A stretch of DNA of 7,612 bases from Acidobacteriota bacterium (GTDB lineage Bacteria; Acidobacteriota; Blastocatellia; Pyrinomonadales; Pyrinomonadaceae): assembly GCA_003222855.1 (NCBI GenBank), contig QHXH01000021.1, positions 1 through 7,612 of the forward strand, read 5' to 3'. The notes below the pieces were generated by a model. The model saw only the letters and a list, made by a program, of their open reading frames with translations. It was not told the origin of the DNA and made no database searches. Within the stretch, counting starts at the first letter, position 1; each line of letters starts with the position of its first letter. This document shows positions 1-5,731 of this stretch, in pieces. The position numbers were made by a program, and so were the translations under genes.

Positions 1-487
1 TCACGACATCGCCGAAGCCCAGAATGCGTTGCGGAATCGAGGCGGAAACCGTTACGTCCTGGATTTTGGCAAGCAGAATGTTTCTCGTCGTGCGCGCGAT
101 CAAGCCATAATCGATTTCGATTTTCGAATCCGTCAGCGTGTAGCGCACCATGTTCCGTTTCAGATGGTAATAAGCAGGAATCAGCAGCAGACTCAGCGCC
201 ACCGGCAGAGAGATGTACCAGGGTATGTCGATGAAGCGTACCATGGCGAGAAGTATGGTTATGAGAACCGCACCGATGACAGCCGCGGCATATCCAATCT
301 TAATGAACAGCATCGTTGGTCGCACGGTAAAGATCACGCGCTCAATATCATCATCGGCATAACGTGAGGGTGAACCCGTGGACTGCCGCGCGATCCGCGT
401 TTCCTCGGCATCATCCGTCGCCAATCCACATTGATTGCAGAATCGGCTGTTTGGATCTAATTGCGCTCCACAATCAGGACATTGCAT
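1..487 (-). CDS. Zinc-ribbon PH-domain (bPH2-like) membrane protein, 3' end outside window
   Basis: The first 162 residues are present; the C-terminus lies beyond the left edge. Residues 3-20 form a short zinc ribbon with two CxxC pairs (Cys3/Cys6 and Cys17/Cys20), typical of N-terminal zinc-ribbon caps on bacterial membrane proteins. A charged linker follows, then two hydrophobic segments at about 58-84 and 89-107. From about 113 the sequence has the strand pattern of bacterial PH domains of the YdbS/YdbT type: MVRYTLTDSKIEI, then GLIARTTRNILLAKIQDVTV. Members of this family are membrane proteins of mostly unknown function. The ATG is preceded by a good Shine-Dalgarno sequence, AGAGGTGAG, about 5 bases upstream, which fixes the start. 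It is transcribed away from the lytic transglycosylase terminator and probably has its own promoter. The PH assignment is from pattern recognition and is fairly secure; the physiological role is not known. Confidence 0.8.
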   Translation of the reverse strand, partial: MQCPDCGAQLDPNSRFCNQCGLATDDAEETRIARQSTGSPSRYADDDIERVIFTVRPTMLFIKIGYAAAVIGAVLITILLAMVRFIDIPWYISLPVALSLLLIPAYYHLKRNMVRYTLTDSKIEIDYGLIARTTRNILLAKIQDVTVSASIPQRILGFGDVV

Positions 488-553
488 TAACTCTCACCTC
501 TTTGTCGTCATACGCCTGGACTCGCGTCTGAGATGCGTTTATCTTCGGGGCCC

Positions 554-581
554 ATCATACAAGAAGCCGCTGTGTCACCAA
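554..581 (-). promoter_or_regulatory. Possible sigma70-type promoter for the zinc-ribbon PH-domain gene
   Basis: On the minus strand TTGGTG (581-576) is followed after 16 bases by TATGAT (559-554), a five-of-six match to the -10 consensus. The -35 match is weak. Transcription would start near 547, giving a leader of about 60 bases before the strong ribosome binding site. The -35 box overlaps the U-tract of the preceding terminator, a compact layout. Inferred from motif only. Confidence 0.4.
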
Positions 582-614
582 ACAAAAGAGCGGCCATCTT
601 TACGATGACCGCCC
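580..614 (-). terminator. Intrinsic terminator after the lytic transglycosylase gene
   Basis: Read on the minus strand, GGGCGGTCAT (614-605) pairs with ATGGCCGCTC (597-588) around a 7-base loop. This makes a 10-bp stem with two G-U wobbles. It is followed directly by TTTTGTTT. The G-U pairs make the stem continuous only in minus-strand RNA, and the T-run lies only on that side, so the direction is clear. It sits about 25 bases past the TAA of the transglycosylase gene. Confidence 0.75.
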
Positions 615-638
615 GTGTAACATCAAAGGACTGCGAGA

Positions 639-1454
639 TTACTGACTCATCAATTGTAATTTGCCATCCGGCAATCGCACGGTTGAAACACTCCGCTCGT
701 AGATCGCCAACGGAGTTGGCTCTTTAGTTTGCAAGAGACTGAGTTGCGTGCGGCTCACCGGTCTCGCGTAAACCGCGGCATTCGGATCCTGCAGCAAAGA
801 ATAACGCCGCGAGATGCGCCTCACGTATTCCTGCGTCTCGGCGTACGGCGGAATTCGCCAACCGTATTTCTCGACGGCGCCTTCGCCCGCGTTGTACCCC
901 GCCAGCGCGAGATTCACATCGCCGTCAAAACGATCGAGCAGGAATCGCAAGTATCGCGCGCCGCCTTCAATATTTTGTCGTGGGTCGAAAATGTTGGATA
1001 CACCATAGCGGATCGCAGTGCCTGGCATAAGCTGCATCAATCCCCGCGCGCCCTTGGGCGACACCGCATGCGATTTAAAACTCGACTCCTGATGCATCAC
1101 TGAATAAAGGAGCAGCGGATCGACTCCATTTTTAGTTCCCGACTGAACCAGATAACCGTCGACCTCTGAACTGCCTGTCGTGTACCCGCGCATTGAGCCC
1201 GCTGATGGTCCAGGGATCCATACGGTGGGAACGACCAACTGCGACGCAGCACCCGCAGATTGCTTGTTGGCGGCCCGGGCGTCTCGTCTCTTTGCGGCCT
1301 TAGCTGCTGGCGCCACCGGCGGTGTCGAAGCCGGTTGCTCCGCTCTTACACCGTTGCGAAAGTCGAAATTATCGATCGAGTAAGTTGTCCTTTGCGCGTA
1401 AGCCGTAAGGGGCAATATCAGTAGCGCGAAGACTACGGGGGGAATTCTTGTCAT
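639..1454 (-). CDS. Exported lytic transglycosylase, SLT-domain family
   Basis: A 271-residue protein predicted to cleave the MurNAc-GlcNAc bond of peptidoglycan non-hydrolytically in the periplasm. Residues 1-20 are a signal peptide (hydrophobic core VVFALLILPL, cleavage after AYA). A low-complexity Ala/Pro/Lys linker follows to about 75, then an SLT (goose-lysozyme-like) domain at about 95-220. The family hallmarks are visible: HQESSF with catalytic Glu123, GARGLMQLMPGTA, and NAGEGAVEKYG near 188-198. The tail is about 50 residues and unassigned. I chose ATG 1454 because it opens the signal peptide. The reading frame extends to a TTG at 1544, but that triplet is the first half of a good -35 box, and the extra 30 residues would spoil the signal peptide. 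No clear Shine-Dalgarno precedes the ATG. It diverges from a peptidoglycan-binding protein gene, which suggests a shared cell-wall context. Which Slt/MltC/MltE-like subfamily it belongs to cannot be told. Confidence 0.92.
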   Translation of the reverse strand: MTRIPPVVFALLILPLTAYAQRTTYSIDNFDFRNGVRAEQPASTPPVAPAAKAAKRRDARAANKQSAGAASQLVVPTVWIPGPSAGSMRGYTTGSSEVDGYLVQSGTKNGVDPLLLYSVMHQESSFKSHAVSPKGARGLMQLMPGTAIRYGVSNIFDPRQNIEGGARYLRFLLDRFDGDVNLALAGYNAGEGAVEKYGWRIPPYAETQEYVRRISRRYSLLQDPNAAVYARPVSRTQLSLLQTKEPTPLAIYERSVSTVRLPDGKLQLMSQ

Positions 1455-1515
1455 AACAATAGTTGGTTTTCGTTTGGCCGGGACGGGAAGCGGGAAGCTC
1501 AGTGTCGCCAAATTG

Positions 1516-1544
1516 ATACTACCAAAATGTTTAAGATTTGCCAA
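1516..1544 (-). promoter_or_regulatory. Sigma70-type promoter of the lytic transglycosylase gene
   Basis: TTGGCA (1544-1539), an exact 17-base spacer and TAGTAT (1521-1516) lie on the minus strand. Transcription would begin near 1509, leaving a leader of about 55 bases before the ATG at 1454. The spacing is optimal, and both boxes are close to consensus (five of six and four to five of six). This argues against the longer reading that starts at the TTG at 1544. Confidence 0.6.
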
Positions 1545-1690
1545 CCACTTTTAGCATCCCTGGGACTGGCCTTGCAGTACTCGTAGGAGCAGTCGCTAAC
1601 TCTAACTATGTGCTCACATGCGCGGTGGCGGCGTTTGAGGTTGACACTGAAGATATGATGGCGCCGACCGTAAACATTCTTTCAAAATCC

Positions 1691-1717
1691 GGCGCGCAAG
1701 CGCCTCTACGAGGAGAA
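1691..1717 (+). promoter_or_regulatory. GNRA-loop hairpin and Shine-Dalgarno before the peptidoglycan-binding gene
   Basis: GGCGC (1691-1695) and GCGCC (1700-1704) form an all-GC 5-bp stem closed by GCAA, a stable GNRA tetraloop. Five bases later comes the Shine-Dalgarno GAGGAGAA (1710-1717), about 6 bases before the ATG at 1724. The hairpin may stabilise the 5' end of the mRNA or tune ribosome access; this is inference. No well-spaced promoter was found for this gene. A perfect TTGACA (1641-1646) and a TATGAT (1654-1659) lie upstream but only 7 bases apart, so they cannot act as a pair. Confidence 0.45.
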
Positions 1718-1723
1718 CAAAAA

Positions 1724-2083
1724 ATGATGAAGAGACGCCCCTGGGTCGTACTTTCACTCTTGTTCGTGCTCTCGATGGTAACCACAGCGCAGAATTCGAA
1801 CACGAACGCAAATAAGAGCTCCAACAAGGCCATCGCCGGCAACAGCAAGGCGAAGCGCGGCCCGATCTTTCGGGCCAGTGCGGGCCAGATTAAGCAGGCG
1901 CAAGCGCTGTTGAAGCAGAGGAGTTTCTATAGCGGCGAACAAACCGGCAAACTCGACACCGCTACTCGCGCTGGTCTGAAGCAATATCAGCAAGCGGAAG
2001 GTCTAAAGGTAACCGGCACGCTTAACAAGGCAACGCTCGATAAGATGGGCATCGCGCTGAATGATAAGCAGCGATCGATGTAG
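1724..2083 (+). CDS. Small secreted peptidoglycan-binding domain protein
   Basis: A 119-residue protein with a signal peptide at 1-22 (MMKRRP, hydrophobic core VVLSLLFVLSMV, TTAQ). A polar Asn/Ser/Lys linker follows to about 48, then one PG_binding_1-type domain at about 53-112. The domain shows the usual pattern: IKQAQALLKQRSFYSGEQTG, then LDTATRAGLKQYQQAEGL, then KVTGTLNKATLDKMGI. Such domains anchor exported proteins to peptidoglycan. There is no catalytic domain, so it is a binding module alone, perhaps a wall-bound adaptor or regulator. The start at the first of two tandem ATGs is set by the GAGGAGAA ribosome site and the signal peptide. The frame is open back to a TTG at 1538, which lacks such support. 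It diverges from a lytic transglycosylase gene and ends at its own terminator. The fold assignment is good; the function beyond wall binding is unknown. Confidence 0.88.
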   Translation: MMKRRPWVVLSLLFVLSMVTTAQNSNTNANKSSNKAIAGNSKAKRGPIFRASAGQIKQAQALLKQRSFYSGEQTGKLDTATRAGLKQYQQAEGLKVTGTLNKATLDKMGIALNDKQRSM

Positions 2084-2102
2084 ATCGGTTTTTGCAACAG
2101 TT

Positions 2103-2140
2103 GTCGGGCTGCGAAGCGATGACCTGGCAGCCCGACTTTT
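2103..2140 (+). terminator. Intrinsic terminator of the peptidoglycan-binding gene
   Basis: GTCGGGCTGC (2103-2112) and GCAGCCCGAC (2127-2136) make a perfect 10-bp stem with a 14-base loop. TTTTCT follows, about 20 bases after the TAG stop. The other side has no T-run, so it serves the plus-strand gene. It also separates that gene from the convergent stress-protein gene ending at 2163. Confidence 0.7.
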
Positions 2141-2162
2141 CTCGACGTCACGGTAAGCTGGC

Positions 2163-2666
2163 TCATTCGGCGCGAACATATTCTGCGCCGATGTCTTCGA
2201 GCAACGTCTCGAGCTTATCGACTTCTTCGCTCGTTTTCGTTTCAATGCCGAGTAAAATGCCTCCGCCGCGAACTCCTGTTTCGTAAACTTTCGCGCGATG
2301 TTCGGGAATACCAGTGCCGATCAACATGCCGATCAATCCGCCGGTAGCGCCGCCCGCTCCTGCGCCGGCCAGTGCAGCCGCGATTGGACCTGCGACAACC
2401 AGTCCCAGCCCGGGGATTGCGATTGCAGTCCCGACTGCGGCAATCGCAGCCAACACTGCGCCAACGGTCCCACCAATGGCGCCACCTACTCCCAATCCAT
2501 CGGCGGCGTGGGACCGCGTCTGCACTGCGAACTCTTTGTTCTTCGTCGAATCCGACATCAGAACGCTGATGTCATCGCGTGTGTAGCCGCGCTTGATAAC
2601 TGCATCAACGGCGGCCTCGGCAGCCGCGCGGGTTTTGAAAAGGCCCGTTACAAAAGTTTTAGACAT
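2163..2666 (-). CDS. Glycine-zipper protein resembling general stress proteins (YflT-like)
   Basis: A 167-residue protein with two alpha/beta segments flanking a long glycine/alanine-rich hydrophobic core. The N-terminal part (4-40: strand KTFVTGLF, helix RAAAEAAVDAVIKRG, strand DISVLMSD) resembles the YflT/general-stress-17M type module, in which a helix helps tell paired proteins apart. Residues 57-120 are almost entirely Gly, Ala, Ile, Val and Leu with repeated GxxxG/GGxxGG spacing, a glycine zipper likely to insert in or lie on a membrane. The C-terminal part (122-165) returns to an alpha/beta pattern with strands GGILLGIET and GAEYVRAE. There is no signal peptide. The start is fixed by a very strong Shine-Dalgarno sequence, AGGGAGGAG, about 5 bases upstream. 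It is a single gene, convergent with the peptidoglycan-binding gene. A stress role is inferred from resemblance only. Confidence 0.75.
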   Translation of the reverse strand: MSKTFVTGLFKTRAAAEAAVDAVIKRGYTRDDISVLMSDSTKNKEFAVQTRSHAADGLGVGGAIGGTVGAVLAAIAAVGTAIAIPGLGLVVAGPIAAALAGAGAGGATGGLIGMLIGTGIPEHRAKVYETGVRGGGILLGIETKTSEEVDKLETLLEDIGAEYVRAE

Positions 2667-2771
2667 CCCGACTCCTCCCTGCGATCAAAGTTCATTAAAA
2701 CTGTAAATGGGGAAAGCAACCGGCCTCGACTTTGCCGATTGGTTATTAAGAGGGATTCAGGGGATGAAACT

Positions 2772-2800
2772 ATCTTGCGTCAATGAAAACGCAGTGTCAA
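2772..2800 (-). promoter_or_regulatory. Weak promoter candidate for the glycine-zipper stress gene
   Basis: A perfect -35 hexamer TTGACA (2800-2795) is followed after 17 bases by CAAGAT (2777-2772), only a three-of-six match to the -10 consensus. It lies in the 173-base gap between the end of the pseudouridine synthase gene and this gene. A good -35 with a poor -10 may mean an activated or alternative-sigma promoter, or chance. I saw no convincing terminator for the upstream gene in the same gap. Confidence 0.3.
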
Positions 2801-2839
2801 ACGCGCACTCGGAAATAAACTGGAAACGCCCAGGGTGAG

Positions 2840-3817
2840 CTAAACATCTGCGCCGCGGCCCCTGATTAGATTGAGTAGCGCCTCGAGTTCACCCGGCAAT
2901 GCGGCGGTGAACTTCAGACTTTTATGAGTGGTTGGTTGCCTGAAACCAAGCTCAGCCGCGTGCAGGAATTGCCGATTGAGTTTTGAGACTGATCGTTTGA
3001 TCGCTACATCGGCAATGGTCTTATCTCGCCCCGCACCATAAACGTCATCACCGACGACCGGGTTTCTCAGCCACGCGAGATGCACCCGAATCTGATGAGT
3101 CCGTCCCGTTTTCAGTTCAACGTTGAGGAGGGTAAATCGGTCGAACGATTCGCGAATTCGATAGAGTGACAGCGCCGGCCGGCCCGCGCGGGCGACGGCC
3201 ATACGCACTCGATTGCGCGGATCACGAGTTATCGGCTGATCGATTTCGCCCTTTCGCTTTTCGACTTGCCCATGAACCAGGGCGATGTAGGACTTGAAAA
3301 CTTCGCGCGCGCGAAATTGATTGGACAGATCCTCGTGCGCGGATTCGGTTTTCGCCACCACCATCAACCCCGAAGTTCCTTTGTCCAGCCGATGCACGAT
3401 GCCAGGCCGAGCCGCGCCACCGGCCGTCGACAGCTCGCGAAAATGAAATGCGAGCGCGTTCGCCAGGGTGCCACTTGAATTTCCCGCCGCGGGATGCACT
3501 ACCAGACCGGCGGGCTTATTAACGACAATTAGATCTTCGTCTTCGTAAACGACTTCGATGGGAATGTTTTCGGGCGTGAACGTTTCTGACGGCGGAGGCG
3601 TCAGTTCGATTTCGATTTCATCTCCGGCACGAACTTTGTAGGAAGACTTTGCCGTCTTTAGATTCACCAGTACATCCGCTTCGTCAATGAGCCGCTGCAA
3701 GCGCGCGCGACTCCAACCTTCGATTCGCGTGGCGAGAAACGAGTCCAACCGCTCGCCTGCCTCTTCAGCTGTGACAGAAAAAGTGAGGTGAGTACTGTGA
3801 TCGATTTTAGAGTTCAA
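2840..3817 (-). CDS. rluD: RluD-family large-subunit rRNA pseudouridine synthase
   Basis: A 325-residue cytoplasmic enzyme expected to convert uridines to pseudouridine in 23S rRNA. In E. coli RluD the targets are helix 69 positions 1911, 1915 and 1917. An S4 RNA-binding domain lies at about 20-75 (ERLDSFL, SRARLQRLIDEADVLVN). The catalytic domain starts at about 88 with YEDEDLIVVNKPAGLVVHPA. The catalytic motif HRLDKGTSG carries Asp145, and the RTHQIRVHL motif is at 239-247. The length matches E. coli RluD (326), so the gene is complete. The start is a TTG: there is no in-frame ATG or GTG before the S4 domain, and the next stop upstream falls next to the previous gene's end. No good Shine-Dalgarno is seen. 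It lies 66 bases downstream of the thioredoxin-fold gene and may be read through from that operon. RluD versus RluC/RluA specificity cannot be fixed by eye, but the length and S4 domain favour RluD. Confidence 0.9.
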   Translation of the reverse strand: MNSKIDHSTHLTFSVTAEEAGERLDSFLATRIEGWSRARLQRLIDEADVLVNLKTAKSSYKVRAGDEIEIELTPPPSETFTPENIPIEVVYEDEDLIVVNKPAGLVVHPAAGNSSGTLANALAFHFRELSTAGGAARPGIVHRLDKGTSGLMVVAKTESAHEDLSNQFRAREVFKSYIALVHGQVEKRKGEIDQPITRDPRNRVRMAVARAGRPALSLYRIRESFDRFTLLNVELKTGRTHQIRVHLAWLRNPVVGDDVYGAGRDKTIADVAIKRSVSKLNRQFLHAAELGFRQPTTHKSLKFTAALPGELEALLNLIRGRGADV

Positions 3818-3842
3818 GCTCTGGGTTATTTCGTTCGGAGTC

Positions 3843-3873
3843 CCGCGTTTACGCGGCTGTCCGCCAGAAGGCG
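3843..3873 (-). repeat. Two small hairpins between the thioredoxin-fold gene and rluD
   Basis: CCGCG/CGCGG (3843-3856, 4-base loop) and CGCC/GGCG (3862-3873, loop AGAA on the plus strand) sit in tandem in the 66-base gap. Neither is followed by a T-run, so they are not a typical terminator. They could mark an mRNA processing point, stabilise the upstream transcript or be incidental. Confidence 0.35.
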
Positions 3874-3883
3874 AAATCCAACT

Positions 3884-4495
3884 CTATTGCTTGCAGGGAG
3901 TAATTACGGCGTTTGCCGCGAGCCGATCGTGAATGAACTTGTCTACATCAGCCTCGATAAGTTCGCCGTTAACGACCCAGGCTTTTTCCATCAGTACGTC
4001 GCCGTTTGAATTGCATTTCGACGGCTCCAGAAAGATATTCCACGGCGAGCCCCACTTGCGCGTATCGCCAGTCAACTGACGATAGCCGTAGTGCGCCGTC
4101 TTCTCACGATCGTCGCGAGACTCAGACTCGGTGACGATTGGATAAGGCGGACCCGTAGGACCAAAGAAGTTCTTCACGTCATCGCGTGGTCCATATTCGC
4201 TGACACCCACAATCTCGAAACCTTGCGCCTTGTACTTGTCGTATAGACCGGCCGCGACCGGCGCTTCGTTCTTCCAATTCGGACACCACGGCGCAAAGTA
4301 AAGCACCATCACCAGCTTCTTGCCCGTCATCAGCGAACGTAGGTCGGTCGGCTTATTGTTCGCGAGATCGTTCAGCGTCCAGTTTTTATAATTGACAGTC
4401 TTTTCGACCAGCGGTGAATATTCGTGATTGCCCTGTCCGGGCAATGCAGCCGTTGATAAAAGCAGGAAAAGTGCGACTAAGATAAGTTTTTTCAT
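3884..4495 (-). CDS. Exported thioredoxin-fold protein with atypical CPNW active site
   Basis: A 203-residue protein with a signal peptide at 1-20 (MKKLILVALFLLLSTAALPG) and a TlpA/redoxin-like thioredoxin fold at about 35-195. The active-site region is FAPWCPNWKNEAP. Cys71 is in place, but the second cysteine of the usual CxxC is Trp74 (codon TGG, one base from TGC or TGT). Trx-fold landmarks remain: strand LVMVLYFAPW, strand EIVGVSEYG, the likely cis-proline loop GSPWNIFLEP (Pro151), then a terminal helix. Two further cysteines, Cys161 and Cys201, could act as distant resolving partners. It may therefore work as a monothiol reductase, a peroxiredoxin-like enzyme, a metal-binding protein or a non-redox chaperone. 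GGAG lies 8 bases before the ATG. It is the last of four tightly packed redox genes, 18 bases after the CcdA-TlpA fusion, which is its obvious electron donor candidate. The fold is fairly sure, the activity is not. Confidence 0.82.
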   Translation of the reverse strand: MKKLILVALFLLLSTAALPGQGNHEYSPLVEKTVNYKNWTLNDLANNKPTDLRSLMTGKKLVMVLYFAPWCPNWKNEAPVAAGLYDKYKAQGFEIVGVSEYGPRDDVKNFFGPTGPPYPIVTESESRDDREKTAHYGYRQLTGDTRKWGSPWNIFLEPSKCNSNGDVLMEKAWVVNGELIEADVDKFIHDRLAANAVITPCKQ

Positions 4496-4513
4496 AATTG
4501 CGCTCCAACCAAA

Positions 4514-5728
4514 TTACTTCTGGGCCGTCGCCTGACCTTCATCAAGCAATGGCTTAATCACTGATTCAAAAGCCGCGCGGGTTCGCTCGCCGATCATCTT
4601 ATCGCGAATGCGTCCCTGCCGATCGATTATGTAGGTGGTCGGTAAGGGTGACGCCGGAAGTTCCGGGCCGACTTCACGACCGCCGAGCACGATTTGATAA
4701 CTTTGCGGAATATCTTTCTGAAACTCCCGGACCAGGTCGGCGGTATCATCATAAGAAACGCCGATGATGCTCAGGCCCCGCGCGTCCAAATCTTTCTGCA
4801 TCGCACTCAGCGAAGGAATTTCGTTGCGACACGGCACGCACCACGTGGCCCAAAAATTCAGCAGCTCGACCCGGCCGCGTAAATCATTCAAGCGAAACGG
4901 ACTGCCATCGAGCTTTGTAAATTGAACATCAGGCGCGGGATTATATGTCTGGTTGGCGGGCGCCGGTGGTGGATTCTCTGCTCCTCTCAAATGCAGCAGT
5001 GATTCAAGATTAGGGATCAATGCGGCCAAACGCGAGCTGGCCAACAACGTCACCCGATTGCTCATCACCAGCACACCAATCAGGATTAGGATGATGCCGG
5101 AGACAACCTCGACCTTATGGAGGTGCCGACGAAACTTTGAATAGAAGCTCAGGAACTGATTGATGCCGAGTCCGGTCACTAAGAACGGTACTGATAAACC
5201 CGCAGAATAAAATGCGGAGAGCAACAAGCCGCTCTTCCAGCCGCCGCTGGTGGCGGCCAGTCCAATGATCCCGCCGAGGATTGGGCCAATACATGGAGTC
5301 CAGCCGGCGGCGAATGCAATTCCCAGCGTCAATGAGCCCAACATGCCGCGCGGTTTTTCGTTCGAAAACTGACGCGTGTCCTTGTAAAGGTACTTGATTT
5401 TCAACAGGCCGATGAGGTGCAGGCCGAATACTATGATTACCAAACCCCCGATCACTCGGACCCAAACATTGTTGATGATCGTCGCGCCCACCAGGCCGGC
5501 GGTTCCGCCCAACGCGAGGAAAATTACTGACAGCCCCGCATTGAACGCGAGCGAGTTCGCGATTACTGCTCTGCGCGAACCCGATGCGCCTTCAGCTTTC
5601 AGATGATCGATGCTGACGCCCGACATCAGCGAGATGTAACCGGGTACGAGCGGCAGGACGCAAGGCGACAAGAACGACAACAGCCCACCCGCGAAGGCGA
5701 TCAGAATGTTAACGAGGGATATCTGCAT
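4514..5728 (-). CDS. CcdA-TlpA fusion: transmembrane thiol-electron carrier with periplasmic thioredoxin domain
   Basis: A 404-residue fusion. Residues 1-225 are a CcdA/DsbD-type membrane domain with six predicted helices and its two redox cysteines in classic settings: LSPCVLPLVPG (Cys23) and GWTPCIGPILGG (Cys146). A basic loop lies at about 110-127. A Pro-rich linker (about 250-265) leads to a TlpA/ResA-like thioredoxin domain at about 266-400, with NFWATWCVPC (Cys297, Cys300) and the cis-proline PLPTTYIID (Pro363). In this family the membrane part takes electrons from cytoplasmic thioredoxin and hands them to an extracytoplasmic thioredoxin domain; here donor and acceptor are covalently joined. 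It lacks the N-terminal alpha domain of full DsbD. ATG 5728 starts 3 bases after the PepSY gene stop with only a weak ribosome site, so translational coupling is likely. Partners may include the neighbouring TlpA-type proteins; cytochrome c maturation or copper-site reduction are known roles of relatives. Confidence 0.93.
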   Translation of the reverse strand: MQISLVNILIAFAGGLLSFLSPCVLPLVPGYISLMSGVSIDHLKAEGASGSRRAVIANSLAFNAGLSVIFLALGGTAGLVGATIINNVWVRVIGGLVIIVFGLHLIGLLKIKYLYKDTRQFSNEKPRGMLGSLTLGIAFAAGWTPCIGPILGGIIGLAATSGGWKSGLLLSAFYSAGLSVPFLVTGLGINQFLSFYSKFRRHLHKVEVVSGIILILIGVLVMSNRVTLLASSRLAALIPNLESLLHLRGAENPPPAPANQTYNPAPDVQFTKLDGSPFRLNDLRGRVELLNFWATWCVPCRNEIPSLSAMQKDLDARGLSIIGVSYDDTADLVREFQKDIPQSYQIVLGGREVGPELPASPLPTTYIIDRQGRIRDKMIGERTRAAFESVIKPLLDEGQATAQK

Positions 5729-5731
5729 TGA

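Noticed and set aside
729..1103. Long plus-strand open frame opposite the lytic transglycosylase
   Set aside because: It lies fully antisense to a well-supported gene, has no ribosome site or recognisable domain, and its residue mix is that of a shadow frame.
1473..1512. TTTGGC/GCCAAA inverted repeat in the transglycosylase leader as a regulatory stem
   Set aside because: It has only 6 bp around a loop of nearly 30 bases, and the predicted transcription start falls inside one arm.
1641..1676. TTGACA at 1641 as promoter of the peptidoglycan-binding gene
   Set aside because: TATGAT is only 7 bases downstream and TAAACA 24 bases downstream, so neither gives a workable spacer.
1538..1723. Upstream extension of the peptidoglycan-binding reading frame to a TTG at 1538
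   Set aside because: The strong ribosome site and the signal peptide both point to ATG 1724. The extension would bury the signal peptide internally and overlap the transglycosylase promoter.
2298..2786. Plus-strand frames opposite the glycine-zipper gene, rich in Pro/Ala or Cys
   Set aside because: The composition is the mirror of the Gly/Ala-rich coding strand, and there is no start signal or domain. Treated as artefact.
3843..3873. Hairpins before rluD as an intrinsic terminator
   Set aside because: The stems are short (5 and 4 bp) and no T-run follows on either strand.
4271..4300. CPNW protein as a classical peroxiredoxin
   Set aside because: The surroundings (FAPWCPNWKNEAP) match TlpA/redoxin active sites better. 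The Thr/Ser three residues before the peroxidatic cysteine expected in peroxiredoxins is absent.
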